64,000 nt of DNA from an uncultured Clostridia bacterium (GCA_947626165.1 CANQRG010000002.1:124001-188000), one strand, 5' to 3'. Positions 17,007 through 25,182 are shown, counted from the first letter of the stretch. The notes: generated by a model not told the origin, from the letters alone. Numbers and translations: made by a program.

Positions 17007-17234
17007 TTAATCATCGGATGTTTGTTTGTCAAAAGCGGTGTTGTAAAGTTTCTTGCATTCTTCACGTAAGATATACATCTCATTTTTAAGGCAAGCAAAA
17101 GCCCCTCTTAGTTCATCTTGATGGTTGTAATCCAAATATGACTCTAAAACTGATGACAGCCTTGATATGTTTTCCGATTTATGCATGATGTCTTCAATAT
17201 CAAATATATCAATTTTACTGTTTGCAGTATTCAT
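17007..17234 (-). CDS. Small helical protein, family A, first gene of the pair (locus 1)
   Basis: The 75-aa product has IDIFDIEDIMHKSENISRLS followed by a helical part with LRGAFACLKNEMYILREECKKLY. It matches the 39814-40044 product in position and in sequence (DIE-I--K-E-I--LS, CL--E---LR-EC--LYN). AAAGGAAGTGAC lies upstream of the ATG. It is the promoter-proximal gene of a two-gene unit divergent from five RHH-like genes. The function is unknown. This pairing occurs at both loci in the window, which is the reason to regard it as one functional module. Confidence 0.75.
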   Translation of the reverse strand: MNTANSKIDIFDIEDIMHKSENISRLSSVLESYLDYNHQDELRGAFACLKNEMYILREECKKLYNTAFDKQTSDD

Positions 17235-17265
17235 TTTGTCACTTCCTTTAGTTTAATATGCTTAT

Positions 17266-17294
17266 ATTATACAATTCCGTAATTGGATAATCAA
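17266..17294 (-). promoter_or_regulatory. Promoter of the family A pair with inverted repeat in the spacer (locus 1)
   Basis: On the minus strand TTGATT (17289-17294) and TATAAT (17266-17271) are 17 bases apart. The spacer contains CAATT-ACGG-AATTG (17272-17285), an inverted repeat. The bases around the -35, TTTGCCCATTGA, are identical to those at locus 2. Confidence 0.7.
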
Positions 17295-17335
17295 TGGGCA
17301 AATTAAACAAAGTTAAACTAATGGTTTTATGCACA

Positions 17336-17364
17336 TTGAATATAATATACAAATATGTTATAAT
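17336..17364 (+). promoter_or_regulatory. Promoter of the RHH-like array (locus 1)
   Basis: TTGAAT (17336-17341) and TATAAT (17359-17364) have 17-base spacing, about 30 bases before the first array gene. It diverges from the family A promoter about 40 bases away. Confidence 0.65.
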
Positions 17365-17394
17365 TAAAACACTATATAGAAGGTGGTATAAATT

Positions 17395-17586
17395 ATGCCT
17401 GCTACTAAAGCTCAAATTAGAGCAAATAATAAATACAAAAAAAATCATTATGACAGGCTGGAAATGCAAGTACCAAAGGGTGAAAAGGAAAGCATTACAG
17501 AGCACGCAAAAGAATATGACGGCACTTTAAATAAGTTTCTTAATAGGGCGGTTAAAGAGACTATGGAAAGAGATAAAAGTAAATAG
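17395..17586 (+). CDS. RHH-like small protein, array copy 1 (locus 1)
   Basis: The 63-aa protein begins MPATKAQIRANNKY and continues with a predicted ribbon-helix-helix: strand LEMQVPKGEKE, helix one SITEHAKEYDG, helix two LNKFLNRAVKETMERD. The pattern fits Arc/CopG-type DNA-binding proteins, which dimerise through the strand and often act as antitoxins or repressors. GAAGGTGG lies eight to nine bases upstream. It is the first of five tandem paralogues spaced 223-224 bases apart. No toxin-like gene is adjacent. Confidence 0.75.
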   Translation: MPATKAQIRANNKYKKNHYDRLEMQVPKGEKESITEHAKEYDGTLNKFLNRAVKETMERDKSK

Positions 17587-17617
17587 TGTTTGAGAAAGAC
17601 ATAAAGGTGGTATAAAA

Positions 17618-17809
17618 ATGCCTGTTAGTAAAGCCCAGCAAAGAGCAACAAATAAGTATAATAAAAATCACTATGATAGATTGGAAATGAAAGTACCTAA
17701 AGGTGAAAAGGAAATTATCACAGAACACGCAACAGAATATGACGGTACTTTAAATAAATTTCTTAACAGGGCTGTTAAAGAGACTATGGAAAGAGATAAA
17801 AATAAATAG
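17618..17809 (+). CDS. RHH-like small protein, array copy 2 (locus 1)
   Basis: The 63-aa paralogue begins MPVSKAQQRATNKY and has the same ribbon-helix-helix plan (LEMKVPKGEKE, then LNKFLNRAVKETMERD). The N-terminus alternates along the array between MPATKAQI and MPVSKAQQ types. The intergenic sequence TAGTGTTTGAGAAAGACA with AAAGGTGG is repeated before this and the next copies, so the whole gene-plus-spacer unit was duplicated. Confidence 0.75.
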   Translation: MPVSKAQQRATNKYNKNHYDRLEMKVPKGEKEIITEHATEYDGTLNKFLNRAVKETMERDKNK

Positions 17810-17841
17810 TGTTTGAGAACGACATAAAGGTGGTATAATAT

Positions 17842-18033
17842 ATGCCTGCTACCAAAGCACAGATAAGGGCACATACTAAGTATAATAAAAATCACTATGA
17901 TAGATTGGAAATGAAAGTACCAAAGGGTGAAAAGGAAATTATCACAGAACACGCAAAAGAATATGACGGTACTTTAAACAAATTTCTTAACAGGGCAGTT
18001 AGAGAGGCTATGGAAAGAGATAAAAATAAATAG
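17842..18033 (+). CDS. RHH-like small protein, array copy 3 (locus 1)
   Basis: The 63-aa paralogue begins MPATKAQIRAHTKY, with LEMKVPKGEKE and FLNRAVREAMERD. It shares the first-type N-terminus with copies 1 and 5. The last 45 residues differ from its neighbours by only a few substitutions, which points to recent duplication or gene conversion. Confidence 0.75.
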   Translation: MPATKAQIRAHTKYNKNHYDRLEMKVPKGEKEIITEHAKEYDGTLNKFLNRAVREAMERDKNK

Positions 18034-18065
18034 TGTTTGAGAAAGACATAAAGGTGGTATAAATT

Positions 18066-18257
18066 ATGCCTGTTAGTAAAGCTCAGCAAAGAGCAACTAG
18101 TAAGTACAAAAAAAGTCATTATGACAGACTTGAAATGCAAGTACCAAAAGGTGAAAAGGAAATTATCACAGAGCACGCAAAAGAGTACGACGGTACTTTA
18201 AACAAGTTTCTTAACAGGGCGGTTAAAGAGGCTATGGAAAGAGATAAAAATAAATAG
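18066..18257 (+). CDS. RHH-like small protein, array copy 4 (locus 1)
   Basis: The 63-aa paralogue begins MPVSKAQQRATSKY and has LEMQVPKGEKE and FLNRAVKEAMERD. It belongs to the second N-terminal type with copy 2. AAAGGTGG precedes the ATG, and the same 33-base spacer type separates it from copy 3. Confidence 0.75.
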   Translation: MPVSKAQQRATSKYKKSHYDRLEMQVPKGEKEIITEHAKEYDGTLNKFLNRAVKEAMERDKNK

Positions 18258-18289
18258 TGTTTGAGAACGACATAAAGGTGGTATAAATT

Positions 18290-18481
18290 ATGCCTGCTAC
18301 CAAAGCACAGATAAAAGCTCATAATAAATATAATAAAAGTCATTATGATAGGTTAGAGATGCAAGTTCCAAAGGGTGAAAAGGAAAGCATTACGAAACAC
18401 GCAAAAGAATATGACGGCACTTTAAACAAGTTTCTTAACAGGGCAGTTAGAGAGGCTATGGAAAGAGATAAAAATAAATAA
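18290..18481 (+). CDS. RHH-like small protein, array copy 5 (locus 1)
   Basis: The last 63-aa paralogue begins MPATKAQIKAHNKY, with LEMQVPKGEKESITKHAKEYDG. Its stop codon is followed directly by a copy of the roughly 70-base dispersed repeat, and no RHH gene follows. The differences between copies lie mainly in the N-terminal 14 residues and in helix one. Confidence 0.75.
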   Translation: MPATKAQIKAHNKYNKSHYDRLEMQVPKGEKESITKHAKEYDGTLNKFLNRAVREAMERDKNK

Positions 18482-18552
18482 CCGGCGAGCCGCCGGTGGC
18501 ACTGCCGCCTTTGGATAGATTGTTAAATGTTATAGTTTGCACAACGGCGGGC
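18482..18552 (+). repeat. Dispersed palindromic-end repeat, copy B
   Basis: CCGGCGAGCCGCCGG, then GGCACTGCCGCCTTT, ending in TTTGCACAACGGCGGGC. The ends are inverted (AGCCGCCG / CGGCGGGCT). Related copies lie at about 9407-9482, 35188-35257 and 38443-38513. No coding content. Confidence 0.7.
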
Positions 18553-18556
18553 TAAA

Positions 18557-18590
18557 ATAATTGACAATAGAAAGTGGACAATGGATAATG
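18557..18590. repeat. TTGACAAT...GGACAATGGATAATG-type repeat at the right edge of the island
   Basis: This is the direct counterpart of the repeat at 16733-16772. Together they bracket the small-gene island that separates glgD from glgA. Confidence 0.6.
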
Positions 18591-18689
18591 CTTCTATTAG
18601 CAATAATTAACGGTTGATTTAATTTAACGGCGGTGTTACAATGACAAGGCACTGTCAAAGACATCAAGTATGGAACGGAGGATAATGAA

Positions 18690-20114
18690 ATGAAAATACT
18701 GTATACAGCCAGCGAAGCGCTTCCATTTGCGGCGTCGGGCGGTCTTGCAGACGTAGCAGGGTCATTGCCGAGGGCGCTTAACCAAGCCGGAGACGATTGC
18801 AGGGTAGTTATGCCCAAATACGGAACTATAAAGCCGGAGCTTTTGGAAAAGCTTAATTTTGTTACAAACTTTTCAGTACCAGTTGCGTGGAGAAACCAGT
18901 ATTGCGGAGTATTCACAGCGGAGGTAAACGGCGTAACATATTATCTTCTTGACAATGAGTATTATTTTGCAAGAAACGGCTTGTACGGCTTTTACGATGA
19001 TGCAGAGAGGTATATATTTTTCTCTCGGGCAGTATTAGAGCTTTTGCATCACATTGACTTCAAGCCTGATGTGATCAACGCAAACGACTGGCAGACAGCG
19101 TTAGTTCCTGTATATTACGATATTTTCTACCGTTATCAGTCGGGTTACGAAGATATAAAGACAGTTTTCACAATACACAATATTCAGTATCAGGGACGCT
19201 ATGGATTAGAGCTTATAAATGATTTGATGGGTATTCCTTTATACCACACTGATTTGCTTGAATATGACGGCGACGTAAACTTTATGAAGGCGGCTATAGA
19301 GGCAGCAGACAGAGTTACTACAGTTTCGCCCAGCTATGCGTGGGAGATATTAGACCCTTGGTTTGCACACGGAATGGACAGGGAGCTTGTCAACAAGCAG
19401 TATAAGATAAGCGGAATACTAAACGGAATAGACCGTGACATATACGATCCTGAAACGGACGGAGATATTCCTGCGAATTTCAGTTTAAACGATATGTTCG
19501 GCAAGAAGGTATGCAAAAAGAGACTATGCGACGAAATGGGGATCAAGCCGGGCAAAGAGCCGATAATCGGAATAGTTACAAGATTTGTCTCACACAAGGG
19601 GCTTGACCTGATAAAATATGTATTTGAGGATATTGTAAATTTGGGGTACAAATTTGCTATACTCGGCTCGGGAGAAAAAATATACGAGGACTTCTTTAAT
19701 GAGATGTCGTATCGTTATCCTGACAGAGTAGGGGTAAAGATAGGCTTTATCCCTGAGCTTTCAAAGAGGATCTACGCAGGGGCGGATATGTTCCTTATGC
19801 CTTCACAGAGCGAGCCTTGCGGTCTGGCGCAGATGATCGCGCTCAGATACGGAACTATACCTATAGTAAGAGAAACAGGGGGGCTTCGCGACAGTATAAC
19901 AGACGCAGGTGAGGCTCACTTAGGAAATATTAATGGAAACGGTTTTACCTTTAAGACATATAACGCACACGATATGCTTAATGCCTGTGCAAGGGCAAGG
20001 GCATTCTATGACAATAAGATGATATGGGGAAGGCTAGTGGTTCACGCAATGAAGGAGGATTTCAGCTGGAGAAAGTCAGCAGTGAGCTATCATGATTTAT
20101 ATGCTAATATTTAG
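18690..20114 (+). CDS. glgA: Glycogen synthase (ADP-glucose, GT5)
   Basis: GlgA extends alpha-1,4 glucan from ADP-glucose. The 474-aa protein starts MKILYTASEALPFAASGGLADV, the donor-loop region of GT5 enzymes (the usual KxGGL reads ASGGL here, as in other Clostridia to my knowledge). It contains FTIHNIQYQGRYG, TVSPSYAWEI, GIVTRFVSHKG, and the C-terminal MPSQSEPCGLAQMIALRYGTIPIVRETGGL with the catalytic glutamate. Length is normal. GGAGG precedes the ATG by nine bases. It is the last glycogen gene, displaced from glgD by the island. Confidence 0.97.
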   Translation: MKILYTASEALPFAASGGLADVAGSLPRALNQAGDDCRVVMPKYGTIKPELLEKLNFVTNFSVPVAWRNQYCGVFTAEVNGVTYYLLDNEYYFARNGLYGFYDDAERYIFFSRAVLELLHHIDFKPDVINANDWQTALVPVYYDIFYRYQSGYEDIKTVFTIHNIQYQGRYGLELINDLMGIPLYHTDLLEYDGDVNFMKAAIEAADRVTTVSPSYAWEILDPWFAHGMDRELVNKQYKISGILNGIDRDIYDPETDGDIPANFSLNDMFGKKVCKKRLCDEMGIKPGKEPIIGIVTRFVSHKGLDLIKYVFEDIVNLGYKFAILGSGEKIYEDFFNEMSYRYPDRVGVKIGFIPELSKRIYAGADMFLMPSQSEPCGLAQMIALRYGTIPIVRETGGLRDSITDAGEAHLGNINGNGFTFKTYNAHDMLNACARARAFYDNKMIWGRLVVHAMKEDFSWRKSAVSYHDLYANI

Positions 20115-20177
20115 AGCCAGAGGCAAGAGCAGTAAAGTTAGTCGCTGTTGCATTTAGTCTCTTGTTTCTAGCGGCGC

Positions 20178-20206
20178 TTGCAATTTACTGAATTATGTGT
20201 TATGAT
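20178..20206 (+). promoter_or_regulatory. Promoter of the secreted CHAP/FN3 gene
   Basis: TTGCAA (20178-20183) and TATGAT (20201-20206) have 17-base spacing, about 75 bases before the start codon. The preceding bases after glgA carry the dispersed AGAGGCAAGAGCAG-type repeat. Confidence 0.6.
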
Positions 20207-20282
20207 GTAGAATAAAGATGAATTTTGGCATAAAAATAGATAAACGTGCTGAGATTTTATGTGTTATGTAAGGAGAGAAACG

Positions 20283-22184
20283 ATGAAAGGAATAAGTTTG
20301 TACAGGCGTATTGCGTCGGTATGCATTACGCTTGTAATGATGGTAACGATGTTTGCCGTGCCGGTAGGCACGAATGCGGCTACTGTTCCTGTTACCGTTA
20401 CGGTATCAAAGGCTGGGCAGGTAGTTGATACGATGACTTTTAATGGAGTGACTGTACAAGCTATTTACATACCAAGAAACGATAGTAATGCAAGTGAGAT
20501 GTGGGACGATCCTGTATATTGCTGTGCTGCGCTTGTGACGAAATTTTACAAAGCTGTTTACGGCTGTACTGTATACAATCTCTGGCCGGGAAGTACACCG
20601 CTATGCGATGATGGATATTTTACAAAGGTAAAGACTCCGCAGGTAGGCGATATATACGGTAACTCATCGCACTGGGCTATTGTCAAGCAGATAAACGGCA
20701 GCGAAGTAGTTTTATTTGAGCAGAACTGGACGTGGTATGACAATAACGGCTGTTATGCAAAATACAACAGAACGGTTAATTTAAACAATCTTGAGTCGGA
20801 TGTAAGCTTTTTCAGATACAGCGGAGCAAATATAATCGTCAAGCCGGTTATTAATACTGAATATGCTACATTAGAAAACATTGAAAAGACGTTTTCGTGG
20901 ACTAAGGGATCAGACGATTCAACATCCACTTTAAATATATATAAGTACAATTCTAAAGGTACATATAACACCAGTAATTTAGTATCATCAACAACCGATA
21001 TTATGGGAACGTCAACGTCATTGACATTTCCAATGGGACATTACATGGCGCAAGTTATAAACTATTCGCCGTCAGGCAATAGTTATACAAGCGACTTTAC
21101 GGAGTTTCGCATTGCCGGAGAACCGCTTGCATCAAGCGTAGAGCTGGGAGCAGATTCTCTTACAGTGGTTGCAGGAAAGTCAAAAACGGTATCAAGCAAG
21201 ATGTTTCCTATAAACACAAATGACGTACTTACTTGGACATCGAGTGATAACTCTGTGGCGACTGTTTCTAACAAGGGAGTAGTTACAGGAATTAAAGCAG
21301 GAGTTGCTACAATAACTTCCAAAGCTGTCAGCGGAGTTAAAGATACTTGTATAGTAACAGTAAAACCGGGTGCAGTTACCAATTTGAGGACATCAAGCTA
21401 CAGTAAAAACTCTATAGCGCTTAAATGGGATTCAGTTTCCAACGTAACGGGTTACAGAGTATTCAAATATGACAAAGCAAAGAAAAAGTTTGTTAAAATT
21501 GCAGACTTAAAAGCTAATTCATACAAGTTATCAGGTTTGAATAAGGCTTCACCATACAAATTTAAGGTAAGGGCTTACAAAAAGCTGAAGAGTAAGAACT
21601 ATGTCGGCAAGTATTCGCCTGCATTAAGCGCTTATACAAGACCTGATAAGCCTAAGAACCTTACGGCTGATATTAAATCTTCGTCGACGGTAAAATTGTC
21701 ATGGACAAGCACTAAGGGTGCGAGCAGCTATGATGTTTATGCAAGTGCGGACGGCGGAAATTTAGTCAAGATGAAAACGGTATCAGGAAAAAAACATTCC
21801 GCCAAGCTCAAAAAGCTTACATCAGGTACGGCTTACACATTTAAGGTAAAAGCTGTAAAGAAGGTTTCGGGTGTAAGGGTTTGCAGCGGAGGTTCAAAAG
21901 CGGCGTATGTGACAACGAATCCGGGTAAAGTCAAGGGAGTAACAGCTGTAAAAAACTCTGACGGTAGCGTTGCCTTATCGTGGAAGCCGGTAAACGGAGC
22001 AACAAAGTATCAGATTTTTATGCTCTCGGGAGGCTATTATGTTCGGGTTAAAACGGTATCAAAGGCTAAGGCAACAGTAAAGAACCTTTCAACGAACGGC
22101 AAGAGCACTTTTAAGATCAGAGCGTACAAGCTAAATTCCGGATATAAATTTTATGGTAAGTATTCGGAAGAGGTAAAAGCATAG
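20283..22184 (+). CDS. Secreted protein: CHAP-like domain, Big_2 domain and three fibronectin type III domains
   Basis: The 633-aa protein has a signal peptide (1-32, cleavage near TNA-A). Residues about 55-180 look like a CHAP/NlpC-type cysteine hydrolase: Cys80-Cys81 followed by AALVTKFY, GDIYGNSSHWAIV with His130, and a polar residue near 146-148 as possible third partner. A Big_2 domain (about 280-365, with WTSSDNSVATV and GVATIT) and three FN3 domains (about 368-455, 456-542, 543-633) follow. A role in cutting or binding cell-wall or host glycopeptide is inferred. I chose ATG 20283, which has AAGGAG seven bases upstream; an earlier in-frame ATG lacks a site. It is monocistronic. Confidence 0.85.
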   Translation: MKGISLYRRIASVCITLVMMVTMFAVPVGTNAATVPVTVTVSKAGQVVDTMTFNGVTVQAIYIPRNDSNASEMWDDPVYCCAALVTKFYKAVYGCTVYNLWPGSTPLCDDGYFTKVKTPQVGDIYGNSSHWAIVKQINGSEVVLFEQNWTWYDNNGCYAKYNRTVNLNNLESDVSFFRYSGANIIVKPVINTEYATLENIEKTFSWTKGSDDSTSTLNIYKYNSKGTYNTSNLVSSTTDIMGTSTSLTFPMGHYMAQVINYSPSGNSYTSDFTEFRIAGEPLASSVELGADSLTVVAGKSKTVSSKMFPINTNDVLTWTSSDNSVATVSNKGVVTGIKAGVATITSKAVSGVKDTCIVTVKPGAVTNLRTSSYSKNSIALKWDSVSNVTGYRVFKYDKAKKKFVKIADLKANSYKLSGLNKASPYKFKVRAYKKLKSKNYVGKYSPALSAYTRPDKPKNLTADIKSSSTVKLSWTSTKGASSYDVYASADGGNLVKMKTVSGKKHSAKLKKLTSGTAYTFKVKAVKKVSGVRVCSGGSKAAYVTTNPGKVKGVTAVKNSDGSVALSWKPVNGATKYQIFMLSGGYYVRVKTVSKAKATVKNLSTNGKSTFKIRAYKLNSGYKFYGKYSEEVKA

Positions 22185-22202
22185 ATAAATTTATATAAAA
22201 TT

Positions 22203-22233
22203 TAAGCCAACAGAAATTTCTGTTGGCTTTTTT
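22203..22233. terminator. Bidirectional terminator
   Basis: AAGCCAACAGAAA pairs with TTTCTGTTGGCTT, followed by TTTTT. It lies between the secreted protein gene and the convergent ispE. Confidence 0.85.
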
Positions 22234-22241
22234 GTATCTAA

Positions 22242-23111
22242 TTATCTTTCTTCTGGCAGGCATATCTCACAGAACATTCGTCCGCTAAATTTGTCAGCGC
22301 ACTTTCTTGCCTTTTCCTTACTGCCGAATATTCCTAATACCGCCGAACCGCTTCCTGTCATAACACAACCCAGTGCGCCTGACATCAGCATTTCATTTTT
22401 TATATCTTGTATAATGCTAACATCAGTAACGTCCTCAAGAGAGTTTGATAAAGTCTTTGATATTGATTTTAGATCGCCGGAATTTAAAGCGTTCATAAAT
22501 GAGTCGAAGTCTGAAAGTCTAGGATTTTCAAGCTCGTCAAATCTTTTGTAGGAAAGGGGAGTTGAAATTGAAATCTCCGGCTTTACAACAAGTATTTCGC
22601 AGTCTGGCAAGGGTTTCAGAGGAGTTATTTTATCTCCAATGCCCTCGCAAAGGGCAGTTCCGCCGACAATGCAAAAGGGAACATCTGCTCCAACCAAAGC
22701 TCCGATTTTGCAAAGCTCATCAGTTGACAACAAATCTCCACATAGTCTATTTAAACCTAATATAACTGCTGCTCCGTCTGCGCTGCCGCCTGCAAGACCT
22801 GCTCCGCTTGGTATGTGCTTGTCAATGTATATTTCAATGCTGTTAAATGGTACTTCACCAACAGTGTTAATAAAGGCACGACAAGCCTTGTATGCAATAT
22901 TTCTTTTGTCAGTAGGAACATCAGGATCATTGCAGGTTATTGATATGTCGGGAAACTCAGACTTTTCTCCGCTTACAGTCAAAGTGATATAATCAAAAAT
23001 TGATATTGTCTGCATAACAGAGCGGAGGTTATGATAGCCGTCCTTCCTTTTGCCGACAATATCAAGTATGAGATTTATCTTTGCAGGAGCTTTAAGTTTA
23101 ATACTTTGCAT
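22242..23111 (-). CDS. ispE: 4-(cytidine 5'-diphospho)-2-C-methyl-D-erythritol kinase
   Basis: IspE phosphorylates CDP-methylerythritol in the MEP pathway of isoprenoid synthesis. The 289-aa GHMP kinase shows the N-terminal LKAPAKINLILDIVGKRKDGYHNL, the ATP loop PSGAGLAGGSADGAA and the C-terminal MTGSGSAVLGIF. Its ATG abuts the stop codon of the upstream aminotransferase gene (23112), so the two are probably translationally coupled. This neighbour is not a pathway partner. Confidence 0.97.
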   Translation of the reverse strand: MQSIKLKAPAKINLILDIVGKRKDGYHNLRSVMQTISIFDYITLTVSGEKSEFPDISITCNDPDVPTDKRNIAYKACRAFINTVGEVPFNSIEIYIDKHIPSGAGLAGGSADGAAVILGLNRLCGDLLSTDELCKIGALVGADVPFCIVGGTALCEGIGDKITPLKPLPDCEILVVKPEISISTPLSYKRFDELENPRLSDFDSFMNALNSGDLKSISKTLSNSLEDVTDVSIIQDIKNEMLMSGALGCVMTGSGSAVLGIFGSKEKARKCADKFSGRMFCEICLPEER

Positions 23112-24290
23112 TTAACCGTTCTCCTTGATCTCACGAACAAACTCGCCAATCTTTTTGATAGCTTTTTTTAGGTGTTCAAGAGAGTATGCATAGGAAACCC
23201 TGATAAAGCCTTCACCGCATTCGCCGAAAGCATCTCCCGGAACTACAGCTACATTCTTTGTGTAGAGAAGCCGTTCGCAGAACTCTTGACTGGAAAGCCC
23301 TGTTGATTTTATGCAGGGGAATACATAGAACGCTCCCTCCGGCTCGAAGCAATCAAGACCTATCTCGTTAAAACCGTGTACACAGAAACGCCGTCTCATA
23401 TTGTATTCATCTACCATCATATCAATGTCGCTTCTGCAATTTTTTAGCGCCTCAATAGCGGCATACTGACTAACAGTCGGCGACGACATTATTGCATATT
23501 GGTGTATTTTAAGTATCTGACTTACAAGCTCTCTAGGAGCGCATAAGAAGCCGAGACGCCAGCCTGTCATAGCAAATGCCTTTGAAAAGCCGTTGATAAG
23601 TATTGTTCTCTCTCTCATTCCTTCGCACTCAACAATAGAGCAGTGCTTTCTGCCATAGGTAAGCTCTGAGTAGATCTCGTCAGAAATAACTATGATATTT
23701 GTATCTCTTAAAACTTCGGCTATTGGCTCTAGTTCCTCCTTAGTCATAATAGCGCCGGTCGGGTTGTTCGGAAATGGAAGAACAAGAGCCTTTGTCTTGT
23801 CGGTTATCTTTTCTTTAAGAGCCTTTGCTGTCAGCTTGAAGCTGTCCTCAGCTTTGGTTTCAACAATAATGGGTTTGCCGCCTGAAAGCTCAACGATAGG
23901 TCTGTAGCATACAAAGCAAGGCTCGACAATTAAAACCTCATCTCCAGGCTCAACGATAGCACGGATAGAAAGGTCTATACCCTCTGAACCGCCGACAGTA
24001 ACGATTATTTCGTTTTCAGGTGAATACTCTGTTTTTGCATAGTCTGCAACATATTCGGAAATAGATCTTCTAAGATCAATAAGCCCTGAATTTGCGGTGT
24101 AGAATGTTCTTCCGCGCTCTAAAGAGGTAATTGCCGCACGTCTGATAGACCAAGGCGTCTGAAAGTTAGGCTCTCCTACGCCGAGTGCAATTACATTTTC
24201 CATAGTCTGAGCAAGGTCGAAAAACTTTCTTATACCTGAGGGTTTCATCTCTTTTGTTTTTTTATTTATTATCCTGCTGTAGTCTATCAT
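23112..24290 (-). CDS. Class I/II aminotransferase, AlaT-like
   Basis: This 392-aa PLP enzyme has the fold-type I pattern: GVGEPNFQTPW, PFPNNPTGAIM, SDEIYSELTYG, the Schiff-base lysine in NGFSKAFAMTGWRLGF, and a C-terminal arginine region (GFIRVSYAYS). The start overlaps the upstream Lrp-type regulator by four bases (ATGA). The same pair in Bacillus is alaR-alaT, alanine transaminase with its regulator, and I infer that role here. Aspartate or aromatic substrates cannot be excluded from sequence alone. Confidence 0.85.
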   Translation of the reverse strand: MIDYSRIINKKTKEMKPSGIRKFFDLAQTMENVIALGVGEPNFQTPWSIRRAAITSLERGRTFYTANSGLIDLRRSISEYVADYAKTEYSPENEIIVTVGGSEGIDLSIRAIVEPGDEVLIVEPCFVCYRPIVELSGGKPIIVETKAEDSFKLTAKALKEKITDKTKALVLPFPNNPTGAIMTKEELEPIAEVLRDTNIIVISDEIYSELTYGRKHCSIVECEGMRERTILINGFSKAFAMTGWRLGFLCAPRELVSQILKIHQYAIMSSPTVSQYAAIEALKNCRSDIDMMVDEYNMRRRFCVHGFNEIGLDCFEPEGAFYVFPCIKSTGLSSQEFCERLLYTKNVAVVPGDAFGECGEGFIRVSYAYSLEHLKKAIKKIGEFVREIKENG

Positions 24291-24772
24291 GGGGAAACTA
24301 ATCCTCTTTCATCAATAATTTTGTCGGAAAGGTCGATTCCGTTATCCTTGTACTTTTTAAGAACAAAGTGTGTTGCGGTCGATAAAACGCCCTCTAGCGG
24401 AGCAAGCCTTTGAGCCACAAACAGGGAAATTTCCATAAGGTTTGTACCCTTTATGGTAATGCCCAAATCATATCCGCCCGACATAAGCCAGACGTTCTCT
24501 ACCTCGTCATACTGGCTGACTGTTCTTGCAATTTCGTCGAAACCGCTTTGCGCTCTCGGAGAAACCTTGAGTTCAATATAAGCAGTAACCAGATCCCCGC
24601 AGTCGGCAGCCGCCTGTTCGTTGATGACGGTGTTATAGCCTTTGATAATGCCGTCGTTTTCGAGCTTTTCTATTTTATCTGCGACCTCCTGTTCAGATAT
24701 ACCGAGCATAACGCCTAGCTCTGAATTTGAAAGCCGCGCATTCTTTTTAAGAAGTTTAAGCAAAGAATCCAT
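24287..24772 (-). CDS. Lrp/AsnC family transcriptional regulator, AlaR-like
   Basis: The 161-aa protein has an N-terminal helix-turn-helix (LLKKNARLSNSELGVMLGISEQEVADKIEKLENDGII) and a C-terminal RAM/ACT-like ligand domain (about 65-150). Lrp-type regulators sense amino acids and often control the adjacent gene. Here the next gene is an aminotransferase overlapping by four bases, and then ispE. AGGAGG precedes the start codon. Confidence 0.88.
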   Translation of the reverse strand: MDSLLKLLKKNARLSNSELGVMLGISEQEVADKIEKLENDGIIKGYNTVINEQAAADCGDLVTAYIELKVSPRAQSGFDEIARTVSQYDEVENVWLMSGGYDLGITIKGTNLMEISLFVAQRLAPLEGVLSTATHFVLKKYKDNGIDLSDKIIDERGLVSP

Positions 24773-24802
24773 ATTGTGTGCCTCCTGTTAGAAATTAATA
24801 AT

Positions 24803-24831
24803 ATTATACTATTTATAAAAAGCATTGTCAA
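24803..24831 (-). promoter_or_regulatory. Promoter of the Lrp-aminotransferase-ispE operon
   Basis: On the minus strand TTGACA (24826-24831) and TATAAT (24803-24808) are 17 bases apart, about 30 bases before the regulator gene. Confidence 0.8.
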
Positions 24832-24927
24832 TAAATCGAAAATGAGTAATGGCAGGGAAAAATAAAAGGAGCAGAACATTATAGCTCCACTCCTTCAGCT
24901 TCTAGGAATTGTACTGCTGTCAAACAT

Positions 24928-25182
24928 TTATTCCTTTCCGTAACGTACTTCGTCAACTAATGACTGTACGTCATCATCATTATAAACTCCTAACTGTTCA
25001 GCAACCCCCTCAAATGCTTTCTGAGCTTTATATAATGCTTGTGCAGAGGCGTTATTGATAACAACCTCACCGTCAGGCTTTTGGTAGAACAATATTTTAT
25101 CTCCTGATTTCAGACCAAGCAGCCGGCGGATTTCAGCAGGAACAGTAATTTGCCCATTGGCAGAAATTTTTGCTAAATTCAT
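24928..25182 (-). CDS. AbrB/MazE-type swapped-hairpin protein without a toxin neighbour
   Basis: The 84-aa protein begins MNLAKISANGQITVPAEIRRLLGLKSGDKILFY, the AbrB/SpoVT fold that binds DNA as a dimer and is common in antitoxins. The C-terminal half (ALYKAQKAFEGVAEQLGVYNDDD) is helical and acidic, as in toxin-binding tails. No PIN or MazF-type gene lies within reach on the same strand; the next ORF downstream is the Lrp regulator. It may be an orphan antitoxin or a simple regulator. Confidence 0.85.
   Translation of the reverse strand: MNLAKISANGQITVPAEIRRLLGLKSGDKILFYQKPDGEVVINNASAQALYKAQKAFEGVAEQLGVYNDDDVQSLVDEVRYGKE

Noticed and set aside
17395-18481. 224-base tandem repeats as a CRISPR array or minisatellite
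   Set aside because: Each unit is a complete 63-codon gene with its own ribosome-binding site; repeat length is far above any CRISPR repeat.
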